From Sphingorhabdus profundilacus (GTDB taxonomy: Bacteria > Pseudomonadota > Alphaproteobacteria > Sphingomonadales > Sphingomonadaceae), in the NCBI RefSeq assembly GCF_009769755.1, contig NZ_SDWJ01000001.1, forward strand, positions 186,001 through 250,000: DNA of 64,000 bases, given 5' to 3'. Below the pieces are notes generated by a model. That model was not told where the DNA came from, made no database searches, and was given only the letters and a program-made list of their open reading frames with translations. Position 1 is the stretch's first letter, and each line of letters starts with the position of its first letter. The position numbers and the translations under genes were made by a program. This document shows positions 1-7,545 of the stretch, piece by piece.

Positions 1-207
1 ACAATTTTGCGTCAGAAGGAAGAAGAAAAGAAGGTATCAGGGGCGGGGCTACCTCCACCTTTCGTTTGAGATAACCGCGACCCCAGTTGTCATTCCGATC
101 TGCGCGGGAACGACAAAGGGAGGACGGGAATGACAATGATGAGTTGAGGTTGGCAAAGACGAGCGAGTGAAACCGTTACGAATGCGCCGCCTAAATGCGA
201 GGGGCCG
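1..207. other. Gene-free window edge with an inverted repeat
   Basis: No convincing coding sequence was found between the window start and the apt stop codon. The stretch contains the imperfect inverted repeat described separately at 87-134. It probably belongs to the intergenic space downstream of apt. Confidence 0.5.
87..134. repeat. Dispersed GTCATTCC...GGAATGAC inverted repeat
   Basis: GTCATTCC at 89-96 is answered by GGGAATGAC at 126-134, with a GC-rich centre. This resembles the GTCATTCC-type intergenic palindromes common in sphingomonad genomes (recognition from memory, not a search). It lies 3' of apt and may act as an mRNA end or a mobile palindromic unit. Confidence 0.5.
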
Positions 208-744
208 TCAATCGCCTTCGAAATCTATCAGGCAGTCAACCTTGATACCCTTTGCGCGGAGTTTTGCGGCGCCGCCCAGGTCGGGCAGGTCGACGATGAA
301 CAATGCCTGTTCGACAATACCTCCACCCCTTGTGATCAGATCGACTCCGGCCAAAGCGGTGCCGCCGGTGGCGATCAAATCATCGACCAGCAACACTTTT
401 TGTCCGTCACGCACATGGCCGACATGCATTTCTATCCGGTCGGTGCCATATTCAAGGGCATAGTCCGTGCCGATCTTCTCACCGGGCAACTTGCCGGGTT
501 TGCGAAGCATCAATTTACCCAGCCCCAGCGCGTAAGAAAGACCAGCCGCAACGACAAAACCGCGCGCTTCAATTCCGGCGATCAATGTCGTGTCCGGGGC
601 GACCATCGCCGCCATCCGGTCGATTGTTGCGCGAAATCCGGGACCGTCGAGCAACAATGTCGAAACATCCCGAAATAATATCCCCGGTTTGGGATAATCG
701 GGGATCGTGCGAATCAGCGCGGCAAGGTCGGCATTGTCAGTCAT
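208..744 (-). CDS. apt: Adenine phosphoribosyltransferase
   Basis: This enzyme salvages adenine by joining it to PRPP to give AMP and pyrophosphate in the cytosol. The 178-residue protein has the usual family length. It carries the N-terminal DYPKPGILFRDVS segment (about residues 16-28), the GIEARGF loop (58-64) and the PRPP-binding signature VLLVDDLIATGGT (117-129). The reading frame is open further upstream to 795, but the extra 17 residues do not resemble the family, so the ATG at 744 is preferred. It is divergent from the DUF2975 gene, leaving about 140 bp of shared promoter space. Ordinary housekeeping gene. Confidence 0.95.
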   Translation of the reverse strand: MTDNADLAALIRTIPDYPKPGILFRDVSTLLLDGPGFRATIDRMAAMVAPDTTLIAGIEARGFVVAAGLSYALGLGKLMLRKPGKLPGEKIGTDYALEYGTDRIEMHVGHVRDGQKVLLVDDLIATGGTALAGVDLITRGGGIVEQALFIVDLPDLGGAAKLRAKGIKVDCLIDFEGD

Positions 745-826
745 GAAGATTGAGTGCCTTGTCGTCCCGGAAGTTTCAAAGGAAAAGCGTAGCAAAGCCC
801 ATGTTTATCGAAAAACAATAATGTTC

Positions 827-855
827 TTGACGTTATTCGAATCATGACATATTGA
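827..855 (+). promoter_or_regulatory. Candidate sigma70-type promoter of the DUF2975/HTH operon
   Basis: TTGACG at 827-832 and TATTGA at 850-855 are separated by exactly 17 bp, and the ATG lies 31 bp past the -10. The -10 is embedded in the palindrome at 850-864. This is a pattern match by eye. Confidence 0.5.
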
Positions 856-864
856 TAATCAATA
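850..864. promoter_or_regulatory. Palindromic candidate operator over the -10 box
   Basis: ATTGAT at 851-856 and ATCAAT at 858-863 are a perfect inverted repeat around one central base, extended by a further T-A pair. It overlaps the candidate -10 and sits just before the ribosome-binding site. That position fits autorepression by the HTH protein encoded by the second gene of the operon. This is an inference. Confidence 0.45.
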
Positions 865-885
865 ATACCAATATTGGAGATCGAT

Positions 886-1416
886 ATGACTGAAATTACC
901 GACAACCGTATTTTAAGGGTAACCAGATGGCTGGTGTATCTCATTATGGGCCTTGTCGCTGCGGTAGGAGTTTTTCTCGCGGTGATGAGCGTCATATTGC
1001 CATTCCACTGGACCGACGCGATGGCACAGCTCGCCAAATCCTATCCCAATCTCGACCCGTCGACATTGTTACCGCATCTGCTTTCGATTTTTGCTTTGGG
1101 CATCATGGTGCTTGGAATGTTGTGGACGATCATGCGGAAACTTCTGGCGATAATCGCCAGTGTTGAGCTGGGCGATCCCTTTGTGCGGGCCAACGCCGTC
1201 CGGTTGAAAGCGATCGGCTGGCTGATGGTCGGCTTGCAGATCGTCGGAATGCCACTGGCCTTTGCGGCTGGCGAGCTGGCGGACTTATTCGGGGAATCCG
1301 ATACCGGTCTGGACCTTTCGCTGAACGGTATCTTGTCCATCCTGCTGGTGTTCATCCTTGCCGGAATTTTCGAACGCGGCGCAGAAATGCGTGAAGAGCT
1401 GGAAGGAACCGTCTGA
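886..1416 (+). CDS. DUF2975 family membrane protein
   Basis: This 176-residue inner-membrane protein has four hydrophobic segments at roughly residues 12-34, 63-85, 107-130 and 143-163. A GDPFVRANAVRLKAIGW stretch before the third segment is typical of DUF2975. The function is not known; DUF2975 proteins are commonly encoded with a small YozG-type HTH regulator, as here. The ATG at 886 is chosen over an in-frame TTG at 874 because GGAG ends 6 bp before it. The stop codon overlaps the next start (TGATG), implying translational coupling. The gene is the first of a three-frame coupled operon reading on into 1416-1628 and the tiny ORF at 1628. Confidence 0.8.
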   Translation: MTEITDNRILRVTRWLVYLIMGLVAAVGVFLAVMSVILPFHWTDAMAQLAKSYPNLDPSTLLPHLLSIFALGIMVLGMLWTIMRKLLAIIASVELGDPFVRANAVRLKAIGWLMVGLQIVGMPLAFAAGELADLFGESDTGLDLSLNGILSILLVFILAGIFERGAEMREELEGTV

Positions 1417-1628
1417 TGCCCGTGACTGTCAAACTGGACGATCTGCTTTATGCCAAGCGGATGACTCTGACCGAATTGGCCGAACGGGTGGACATCACGC
1501 TGGCTAATCTGTCGATCTTGAAAACCGGCAAGGCCAAGGCGATCCGTTTTTCCACATTGGAAGCGATCTGCAAGGTTCTGGAATGCCAACCCGGTGATTT
1601 GCTGGGATTTGAAGAGGGAAACAACTGA
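1416..1628 (+). CDS. Small Cro/CI-type HTH regulator (YozG-like)
   Basis: This 70-residue protein is almost entirely one helix-turn-helix domain: MTLTELAERVDITLANLSILKTG contains the recognition helices (around residues 11-33), followed by the IRFSTLEAICKVLECQPGDLL tail typical of the HTH_26/YozG group. It probably binds DNA as a dimer and represses its own operon; the palindrome at 850-864 is the obvious candidate target. The start overlaps the DUF2975 stop, and its own stop overlaps the start of a 28-codon ORF. Family assignment is secure; the physiological signal is unknown. Confidence 0.85.
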   Translation: MPVTVKLDDLLYAKRMTLTELAERVDITLANLSILKTGKAKAIRFSTLEAICKVLECQPGDLLGFEEGNN

Positions 1629-1714
1629 TGCACATCGCATTCAAAATTTCGGTACCGCCGCGTCTGCTGATGATGCTGGCTCTGGTTTCCGCAGCTGCTC
1701 TCATTCTCGGCTAA
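1628..1714 (+). CDS. Candidate 28-residue membrane peptide, translationally coupled
   Basis: The HTH stop codon overlaps an ATG (TGATG at 1626-1630), which opens a 28-codon frame closed by TAA at 1712-1714. The product starts MHIAFKISVPPRL and continues as a single hydrophobic helix (LLMMLALVSAAALILG), so it would be a one-span membrane peptide with a positively charged N-terminus. The frame lies entirely before the terminator at 1746-1776 and so is on the operon transcript. No homologue is recognised; chance is possible for such a short frame, but the coupling and composition argue for translation. Confidence 0.45.
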   Translation: MHIAFKISVPPRLLMMLALVSAAALILG

Positions 1715-1745
1715 GCCTGAAACACCCCTCCGCCAAAATGAAAAA

Positions 1746-1776
1746 GGGCGGCCTATCGCTAGGCCGCCCCTTTTTT
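1746..1776. terminator. Bidirectional rho-independent terminator
   Basis: A perfect 10-bp stem (GGGCGGCCTA / TAGGCCGCCC) with a TCGC loop is followed by CTTTTTT on the plus strand and preceded by AAAAA, so it can end both the HTH operon (plus) and rplJ-rplL (minus). It shows that transcription does not continue from rplL into rpoBC at this locus. Confidence 0.9.
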
Positions 1777-1797
1777 GTCCCGTTAAGGAAAACCGAA

Positions 1798-2169
1798 TTA
1801 CTTCAGTTCGACGGTACCACCAGCAGCAGTGATCTTCGCCTTGATTTCTTCGGCTTCGGCCTTGTTCACGCCTTCCTTGATCGCCTTTGGCGCGGACTCG
1901 ACAAGAGCCTTTGCTTCGGTCAGACCAAGTGCAGTGATCGCACGGACTTCCTTGATGACAGCAATCTTGTTGCCGCCGTCGCCGGTCAGGATTACGTCAA
2001 ATTCTGTCTGCTCTTCAGCAGCAGGTGCAGCAGCGGCAGCAGGGCCGGCAACAGCAACAGCAGCAGCGGCGCTAACGCCCCATTTTTCTTCCAGAGCCTT
2101 TGCAAGGTCAGCCGCTTCAAGAACGGTCAACGACGAGAGCTGCTCAACGAGCTTTTCAATATCAGCCAT
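1798..2169 (-). CDS. rplL: 50S ribosomal protein L7/L12
   Basis: This 123-residue acidic stalk protein is present in several copies on L10 and recruits translational GTPases. The N-terminal dimerisation helix ([23 protein letters not shown]), the Ala-rich hinge (about residues 35-53) and the C-terminal domain with [20 protein letters not shown] are all present. Its length matches the family. It follows rplJ by about 75 bp on the same strand and is followed by a strong terminator rather than by rpoB. Confidence 0.98.
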   Translation of the reverse strand: MADIEKLVEQLSSLTVLEAADLAKALEEKWGVSAAAAVAVAGPAAAAAPAAEEQTEFDVILTGDGGNKIAVIKEVRAITALGLTEAKALVESAPKAIKEGVNKAEAEEIKAKITAAGGTVELK

Positions 2170-2243
2170 AAAAATAACACTCCGATTTTCTTAAATATCT
2201 GTAGGGCTCGCCCATAAGGACGCAGCCGGTTAATCCAAAAATA

Positions 2244-2759
2244 TTACGCCGCCTTCTGGTCGGCATAGGCACCAAATACCCGCGCCAATTTCGCAGCCGG
2301 TGCAGTTGTGAGCTGGGCGATCTTCGTTGCCGGTGCTTGTACAAGACCGATAATCGTAGCGCGCAGTTCGTCGAGCGATGGCAGCGAAGCCAGCGCCTTC
2401 ACACCGTTTACATCGAGGAATGTGTCACCCATCGCACCGCCGACAATTTCAAGTTTGTCATTGGTCTTGGCGAACTCGACCGCAATCTTTGCAGCGGCGA
2501 CCGGGTCCGACGATGTGGCGAGCGCTGTAGGTCCAGTGAGCAATTCTGCTACCGCACCATATTGCGTTCCCTCAAGGGCGATTTTGGCAAGACGGTTCTT
2601 GGCAACCTTGTAGCTTGCGCCCGCATCGCGCATCTTCAAACGAAGGTCGGTCGATTGTGCAACCGTCAACCCGAGGTTCCGGGTAACGACAACAACCGCC
2701 GCTTCGTTAAAAGTGGCGTTCAGCGATGCAACTGTTTCGGTCTTTTCAGAACGGTTCAT
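2244..2759 (-). CDS. rplJ: 50S ribosomal protein L10
   Basis: This 171-residue protein forms the base of the ribosomal stalk, binding 23S rRNA and the C-terminal helix carries L7/L12 dimers. The start [17 protein letters not shown], the [12 protein letters not shown] region and the C-terminal helical tail ending in [15 protein letters not shown] are typical. L10 usually represses its own operon by binding an mRNA leader, and a long untranslated stretch lies upstream here. A GGAG-type site precedes the ATG. Confidence 0.98.
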   Translation of the reverse strand: MNRSEKTETVASLNATFNEAAVVVVTRNLGLTVAQSTDLRLKMRDAGASYKVAKNRLAKIALEGTQYGAVAELLTGPTALATSSDPVAAAKIAVEFAKTNDKLEIVGGAMGDTFLDVNGVKALASLPSLDELRATIIGLVQAPATKIAQLTTAPAAKLARVFGAYADQKAA

Positions 2760-3204
2760 GCATTACTCCTTTTTCGGGTTTTTCCGGCGAACCGGACAAA
2801 CCCAACACGACATTCGAACCACGCAAATGCGTGACCCGTAACTTAGTCCGTGGGGAAGTTTCATGCCGAACTCGCGACAATGAACGTCGGGAGTGGTTGG
2901 CGAAGGCAGGCGCAAGGGCCAGACCTGAAATCTCTATCCCCGTCTAGGCTGGACATTAAGATGGGCAAATTCCCATCACCAACTGTCTCGGACGGTTGTC
3001 CGGAAAGGCCGTCGCCTCACCGAACGTCGCCGCCACTAGCAGGGTTGGGGGGAGAGTCAAGGCCGTTGCGGATTTCCGCGCTCTGCGAGGCAGTGGAAAT
3101 CCCGAAATCTTGTGCAGCTTTGGACAATTTATCTTACTGGACAAGCTTTGTCGCGCTGACCTAATCCGGTCACGTTGAATAGCCAAGGCAAGATAGGAGT
3201 AAAT
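2760..3204. promoter_or_regulatory. Gene-free 445 bp: likely rplJ leader (minus) and promoter of the NTF2 operon (plus)
   Basis: No gene fits here. On the minus strand this is the leader and promoter region of rplJ; short hairpins such as ACGCA-TT-TGCGT (near 2820-2835) and CCGG-TTCG-CCGG are visible close to the gene, consistent with an L10-binding leader, a known autoregulatory device in bacteria. The right-hand part must also hold the promoter for the plus-strand operon starting at 3205. No exact structure was derived. Confidence 0.4.
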
Positions 3205-3618
3205 ATGCCGGATGTCCGTGAAACCACTATGGCCCTGATCGAACATTATTATGCCGCGTTCAACGCCATGGACATTGAAGGCATTTTGGCCTGCCTTACC
3301 GATGATGTTGCTCATGACATCAATCAGGGCGATCGCGAAAGCGGCAAGGATGCATTCCGCGCCTTTCTGGGCCGGATGGACCATGCCTATAGCGAGCAGT
3401 TAAAGGACATCATCATCATGACCAGCCCGGATGGCGCGCGCGCGGCGGCCGAATTCATGGTACATGGCATCTACAAGGTTGCCGACGAAGGTTTCCCGGC
3501 GGCGCACGGCCAAAGCTATACCTTGCCTGCTGGCGGCTTCTTCGAAATTCGCGACGGAAAGATTGCGCGTGTTTCGGTCTATTATAATCTTGCCGACTGG
3601 ATCGCCCAGGTTTCATGA
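3205..3618 (+). CDS. NTF2-like / SnoaL-type protein (ketosteroid isomerase-related)
   Basis: This 137-residue protein has the fold pattern of the NTF2-like superfamily: an N-terminal helix pair (MALIEHYYAAFNAMDIEGILACLTDDVAHD), a mid-strand region and a C-terminal strand set GGFFEIRDGKIARVSVYYNL. Members form dimeric cone-shaped pockets and include isomerases, cyclases and non-enzymatic binders, so the substrate is open. The ATG at 3205 follows TAGGAG with good spacing and is preferred to a TTG at 3175. It is the first gene of a tightly overlapping operon with a GNAT acetyltransferase and a nitrilase-family hydrolase. Confidence 0.75.
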   Translation: MPDVRETTMALIEHYYAAFNAMDIEGILACLTDDVAHDINQGDRESGKDAFRAFLGRMDHAYSEQLKDIIIMTSPDGARAAAEFMVHGIYKVADEGFPAAHGQSYTLPAGGFFEIRDGKIARVSVYYNLADWIAQVS

Positions 3619-4205
3619 CCGTCGACGTCCGCACGTTGACGGATGCAGAGGAACGGCATGCCGCCATTCCGGCGTTGTCCGATCTGCGTATCCGTATTTT
3701 TCGGGGCTGGCCCTATCTCTATGACGGGACGGCGGATTATGAGGCGGAATATCTCGCCGAATTCATCCGCGAACCTGGTTCGGCGTTGGTCGTGGCGCAG
3801 GATGGCGACGCGATTGTCGGTGCGGCAACAGCATCCCCGATGGCGGGACAAAAGCCGGAGTTTCAGGAACCGTTGCGGCGACATGGACTGGATGTGGCGC
3901 GCATTTTCTATTTCGGGGAATCGGTCTTGCTCCCCGCCTATCAAGGGCAAGGTATCGGCCACCGCTTTTTCGACGCGCGCGAAGCTGCAGCCCGCGCGGC
4001 TGGGGCGGTCCAGACGGCTTTCTGCGCTGTGATCCGCCCTGACGATCATCCGATGCGGCCCGCTAGCCCCCGCGATCTGCATCCATTCTGGCGGGCGAGG
4101 GGCTATGTGCCGGTCGACGGCCTGACCGGCATTTTGCACTGGCAGGATGTGGGTGATGCGTCCGAAATCGCGCACCAGATGCAATTTTGGATGCGCGACC
4201 TGTGA
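3615..4205 (+). CDS. GNAT family N-acetyltransferase
   Basis: This 196-residue protein has the GNAT core: after the ALVVAQDGDAIVGAATASPM strands comes the acetyl-CoA pyrophosphate loop YQGQGIGHRFFD (about residues 109-120) and a C-terminal strand region. The start overlaps the upstream stop by 4 bp (ATGA), and its stop overlaps the nitrilase-family start by 4 bp (GTGA), implying coupled expression. GNAT and carbon-nitrogen hydrolase domains are also known fused in one polypeptide in other organisms, so these two probably act on the same pathway. The acceptor substrate is not evident. Confidence 0.8.
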   Translation: MTVDVRTLTDAEERHAAIPALSDLRIRIFRGWPYLYDGTADYEAEYLAEFIREPGSALVVAQDGDAIVGAATASPMAGQKPEFQEPLRRHGLDVARIFYFGESVLLPAYQGQGIGHRFFDAREAAARAAGAVQTAFCAVIRPDDHPMRPASPRDLHPFWRARGYVPVDGLTGILHWQDVGDASEIAHQMQFWMRDL

Positions 4206-5107
4206 CCGCTTTGGTCCGCATTGCCGCCGCCCAATATCCCGTCGGGCAACCCGACAGCTTTGTCGTCTGGCAGGCCAAATTGGCGCAATGGGTGGCCGAC
4301 GCGGTGAGGCAGGGCGCGCAGCTTTTGGTATTTCCGGAATATGCAGCGATGGAACTGGCCGCGATCGACAGCGCGACCGCAGGCGACCTGCACGCGTCGT
4401 TGCGCGCGGTCGTGGCGCTGGGGCCACAGATCGACGCGCATTATACCGATCTTGCTCGGCGCTTTGGCGTCACACTGCTCGGCGGGACGCGGCCGCATGG
4501 GGTGGACGACGGGCGGATCGTCAACCGGGCGACGCTCTATCTTCCCGACGGGCAAAGCGGGCATCAGGACAAGATCATGATGACGCGCTTCGAACGGGAA
4601 TCATGGGACATCAAGGGCGGTACCCGTCTGCGTGTTTTCCGCACGCCTCTGGGGATGCTGGGCATTTCGACCTGCTATGATGTCGAATTCCCGATGATAG
4701 CGCGCACGCAAGCCACAGCAGGCGCGCAGGTCATCCTTTGTCCATCCTGCACCGACAGTTTGCAGGGCTATTACCGCGTCCGGATCGGGGCGCAGGCGCG
4801 GGCGCTGGAGAACCAGATTTTCGTGGTGCAGGCACCGACGGTCGGCATGGCGCCCTGGTCGCCTGCGCTTGATGAAAATTACGGTGCGGCAGGTGTTTTC
4901 GTTCCGCCTGACGGCGATAGCCCCGACGATGGTGTGGTGGCGATCGGCACCGAAGGGCAAGGGGCGTGGGTTTTTGCCGATGCCGACCTTGGGCGGGTCG
5001 AGCGGTGGCGGACCCAAGGCGCGGTCCGTCCCTTCGCGCATTGGCCCGAACAATATTGCGAGGCGCAGACCGACGATCTGCCGGTGGAGATTGTGTCGCT
5101 GGATTAA
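4202..5107 (+). CDS. Carbon-nitrogen (nitrilase superfamily) hydrolase
   Basis: This 301-residue hydrolase would cleave an amide or related C-N bond using the Glu-Lys-Cys triad, all visible: Glu46 in VFPEYAAME, Lys124 in HQDKIMMTRFE and Cys158 in GISTCYDVEFP. The GTG at 4202 overlaps the GNAT stop codon; an in-frame TTG at 4187 is less likely. It closes the NTF2-GNAT-hydrolase operon and converges on rplA. The substrate cannot be named; the close coupling to a GNAT gene resembles the fused GNAT-nitrilase arrangement. Confidence 0.85.
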   Translation: MTALVRIAAAQYPVGQPDSFVVWQAKLAQWVADAVRQGAQLLVFPEYAAMELAAIDSATAGDLHASLRAVVALGPQIDAHYTDLARRFGVTLLGGTRPHGVDDGRIVNRATLYLPDGQSGHQDKIMMTRFERESWDIKGGTRLRVFRTPLGMLGISTCYDVEFPMIARTQATAGAQVILCPSCTDSLQGYYRVRIGAQARALENQIFVVQAPTVGMAPWSPALDENYGAAGVFVPPDGDSPDDGVVAIGTEGQGAWVFADADLGRVERWRTQGAVRPFAHWPEQYCEAQTDDLPVEIVSLD

Positions 5108-5116
5108 GCGACCATG

Positions 5117-5146
5117 AAAAAGGGCCGGAAGTTTCCCTCCAGCCCC
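5117..5146 (-). terminator. Rho-independent terminator of rplKA
   Basis: Read on the minus strand, GGGCTGG pairs with CCGGCCC (one G-U) and is followed at once by TTTTT. It sits about 25 bp beyond the rplA stop codon and in the gap between convergent genes. Confidence 0.75.
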
Positions 5147-5170
5147 CTATTCTAATCTATATGTGCAGGC

Positions 5171-5866
5171 TTATGCGCCGGCAACGTCGGCCAGATCGAC
5201 CTTCAGGCCGGGGCCCATGGACGAGCTGATGGCGACCTTGCGGACATATTTGCCCTTGGAACCGCTTGGCTTGCTCTTGATAACCGCATCGACCAGCGCA
5301 TCGAAATTCTTGCGAAGATCAGCGTCGGAGAAGCTCTTCTTGCCGATGCCGCTGTGGATGATGCCCTGCTTTTCAACGCGGAACTCAACCTGGCCAGCCT
5401 TGGCAGCCTTGACGGCTTCGGCAACGTCCATGGTAACAGTGCCCAGCTTCGGGTTTGGCATCAGGCCCTTGGGACCCAGCGTCTTGCCGAGACGGCCAAC
5501 GATACCCATCATGTCCGGCGTTGCGATAACGCGGTCATAATCAAGGTTACCGGCCAGCATGTCTTCCATCAGGTCTTCGGCACCCACCTTGTCGGCACCA
5601 GCAGCGGTCGCGGCTGCGGCCTTGTCGGCGCGTGCGAACACGGCAACCTTCATATCCTTGCCGGTTCCTGCAGGAAGCGAAACCATGCCACGGACCATCT
5701 GGTCAGCATGACGCGGGTCGACGCCCAGATTCAGCGCAACTTCGATGGTTTCGTCAAACTTGGCGGTCGCCAGTTCCTTGATGGTTTTCAGCGCTTCATC
5801 AACGCCATACAGCTTGTCGGCATCAAGATGCGCGAGCGATTTTGCTTTTTTGGTCAGCTTTGCCAT
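5171..5866 (-). CDS. rplA: 50S ribosomal protein L1
   Basis: This 231-residue L1 stalk protein binds 23S rRNA and usually also the rplKA mRNA as translational repressor. The family signature region around [17 protein letters not shown] and [11 protein letters not shown] is present, and the length is normal. The start at 5866 ([15 protein letters not shown]) is preferred to the six-residue longer frame. It follows rplK with only a few bases between and is closed by a terminator. Confidence 0.97.
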   Translation of the reverse strand: MAKLTKKAKSLAHLDADKLYGVDEALKTIKELATAKFDETIEVALNLGVDPRHADQMVRGMVSLPAGTGKDMKVAVFARADKAAAATAAGADKVGAEDLMEDMLAGNLDYDRVIATPDMMGIVGRLGKTLGPKGLMPNPKLGTVTMDVAEAVKAAKAGQVEFRVEKQGIIHSGIGKKSFSDADLRKNFDALVDAVIKSKPSGSKGKYVRKVAISSSMGPGLKVDLADVAGA

Positions 5867-5870
5867 CAGT

Positions 5871-6302
5871 TCAGCCCTCCACAATTTCGAGGCCCATGGC
5901 GGTCGCCGAGCCTGCGATGATTTTTACAGCCGCGTCCATGTCGTTCGCGTTGAGGTCAGCCATTTTCTGGGTGGCGACTTCTTCGAGCTGCTTGCGGGTG
6001 ATCTTTCCTGCCGAAACCTTGCCGGGTTCTTTCGAACCGGATTTCAGGCCTAGAACCTTCTTGATCAGGTAGGTTGCTGGCGGCGACTTCATCACGAAGG
6101 TGAAGCTCTTGTCCGCAAAGACGGTGATCTTGGTTGGAATCGGCGTGCCCTTTTCCATGTCGCCGGTGGCGGCATTGAACTGCTTGCAGAATTCCATAAT
6201 GTTCACGCCGCGCTGACCCAATGCAGGGCCGATCGGCGGAGAGGGGGTGGCAGAACCTGCAGGAACCTGCAGGCCGATATAGCCGTCAATCTTCTTGGCC
6301 AT
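5871..6302 (-). CDS. rplK: 50S ribosomal protein L11
   Basis: This 143-residue protein is part of the GTPase-associated centre together with 23S rRNA. The proline-rich N-terminal domain motif [20 protein letters not shown] and the RNA-binding C-terminal domain are present and full length. It is the first gene of rplK-rplA; nusG and secE lie upstream on the same strand but are separated by about 270 bp containing an inverted repeat pair. Confidence 0.98.
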   Translation of the reverse strand: MAKKIDGYIGLQVPAGSATPSPPIGPALGQRGVNIMEFCKQFNAATGDMEKGTPIPTKITVFADKSFTFVMKSPPATYLIKKVLGLKSGSKEPGKVSAGKITRKQLEEVATQKMADLNANDMDAAVKIIAGSATAMGLEIVEG

Positions 6303-6466
6303 GAGTGGCCTCCTTTCATTCTTTCTCCGCCGTTGCGCGCGCGCATTGACGGATCAAATTAAGCGGTCAAACGGCAATCCGAAGAGAGCCTCCCGCACGG
6401 TTTTTCCCTGATTCTTATCGGGGAAGGGGCGCGCATAGTCTAACACGACGCTTAAATCAACAAACT

Positions 6467-6558
6467 CGTCACCCTGAACTTGTTTCAGGGTCTATCGTGC
6501 CAAACAGATCGAAGAGCAGAGAGGAGAAATGGACCCTGAAACAAGTTCAGGGTGACGG
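6467..6558. repeat. Inverted pair of the CCCTGAACTTGTTTCAGGG repeat family
   Basis: Two copies of a roughly 28-bp element, each internally palindromic around CCCTGAA...TTCAGGG, face each other at 6467-6495 and 6529-6558. Translated, this family gives peptides such as HPELVSGS and KQVQHDG. The pair sits in the gap between nusG and rplK. Equivalent pairs occur at 20629-20774 and, in frame, inside glyS at 54219-54299. Confidence 0.85.
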
Positions 6559-6571
6559 TTCCCCGCGCCCG

Positions 6572-7108
6572 TCACTTCATCAGTTCAACTTCTTCGAAGT
6601 CCAGTTCGACCGGTGTGGCGCGGCCGAAGATCGATACCGAAACCTTGACGCGGTTCTTGTCGAAATCGAGTTCCTCGACCAAGCCGTTGAAGCTGGCGAA
6701 CGGTCCGCCCAATACCTTGACCTGATCGCCGATTTCATAGTCGACCGAAACACGCTTTTTCGGTGCGGATTCGAGTTCCTGCTTGGTGTTCAGAATGCGG
6801 GCGGCTTCGGCTTCGCTGATCGGCTGCGGCTTGTTGCCCGCGCCCAAAAATCCGGTGACCTTGGGTGTGTTTTTGACAAGGTGATAGACATCGTCATTCA
6901 TGTTCAGCTTGGCGAGAACATAGCCCGGGAAGAATTTGCGTTCCGCCTTGATCTTCTTGCCACGGCGCACTTCGGTGACCTGTTCGGTCGGAACCTCGAC
7001 GGCTTCGACCAGTTGCGAGAGGCCAATGCGCTCTGCTTCGGCGAGTATCTGGTCACGGACCTTGTTTTCAAAACCCGAATAAGCGTGAATGATGTACCAG
7101 CGTGCCAT
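6572..7108 (-). CDS. nusG: Transcription termination/antitermination factor NusG
   Basis: This 178-residue elongation factor binds RNA polymerase through its NGN domain and links it to Rho or the ribosome through its KOW domain. The start MARWYIIHAYSGFENKV, the KFFPGYVLAKLNMND segment and the KOW segment VKVLGGPFASFNGLVEELD (about residues 130-148) are clear. It follows secE closely, the near-universal secE-nusG order. Confidence 0.98.
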   Translation of the reverse strand: MARWYIIHAYSGFENKVRDQILAEAERIGLSQLVEAVEVPTEQVTEVRRGKKIKAERKFFPGYVLAKLNMNDDVYHLVKNTPKVTGFLGAGNKPQPISEAEAARILNTKQELESAPKKRVSVDYEIGDQVKVLGGPFASFNGLVEELDFDKNRVKVSVSIFGRATPVELDFEEVELMK

Positions 7109-7135
7109 ATCTTCTATTCTTTTCTCTTGCCGCGC

Positions 7136-7336
7136 TTAGCCTTGGGCCAGCGACAGCAGCCCCTTCACAATCGCGGCAAAGACCGCGTCGACACCCAGGA
7201 AGAAGAAGGCAAGTATGATCGTCATGATCAGCACCATGATCGCGGTCTGCACAGTTTCCTGCCTTGTGGGCCATACTACCTTGCCGATTTCGGTCCGCAC
7301 CTGACGGATGAATTCACCGGGGCTTGTCTTTGCCAT
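7136..7336 (-). CDS. secE: Preprotein translocase subunit SecE
   Basis: This 66-residue single-span form of SecE stabilises SecY in the Sec translocon. It shows the conserved amphipathic helix FIRQVRTEIGKVVWPTRQET and one membrane helix (about residues 30-58). An in-frame extension to 7459 adds 41 residues that do not look like SecE, so the ATG at 7336 is used. It lies 27 bp upstream of nusG. Its usual tRNA-Trp neighbour is 1.1 kb upstream, with a DUF808 gene on the opposite strand in between. Confidence 0.95.
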   Translation of the reverse strand: MAKTSPGEFIRQVRTEIGKVVWPTRQETVQTAIMVLIMTIILAFFFLGVDAVFAAIVKGLLSLAQG

Positions 7337-7545
7337 ATTCTGTCTTCCTGTTTCACTTCCGAGGGTAGCCGCCAGCGCTCCGACCGGCGGGGTCGAGAGC
7401 GATATAGGTTCCGATTTCGGAAAGACTAGGCCTTTAGCCACAGATTCGCGTCGAGGCAAGGGGATTTGGTTTTCGGAACAGCCTTGAACTATCGGTGCGT
7501 TTGGCTATCTCCGGCTGCGTACATCCCAACAGGAATTTCTTGCCC

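Noticed and set aside
2850-3164. Plus-strand 104-codon frame in the rplJ leader region
   Set aside because: Composition and lack of a fold pattern suggest chance; the region fits a ribosomal-protein leader better.
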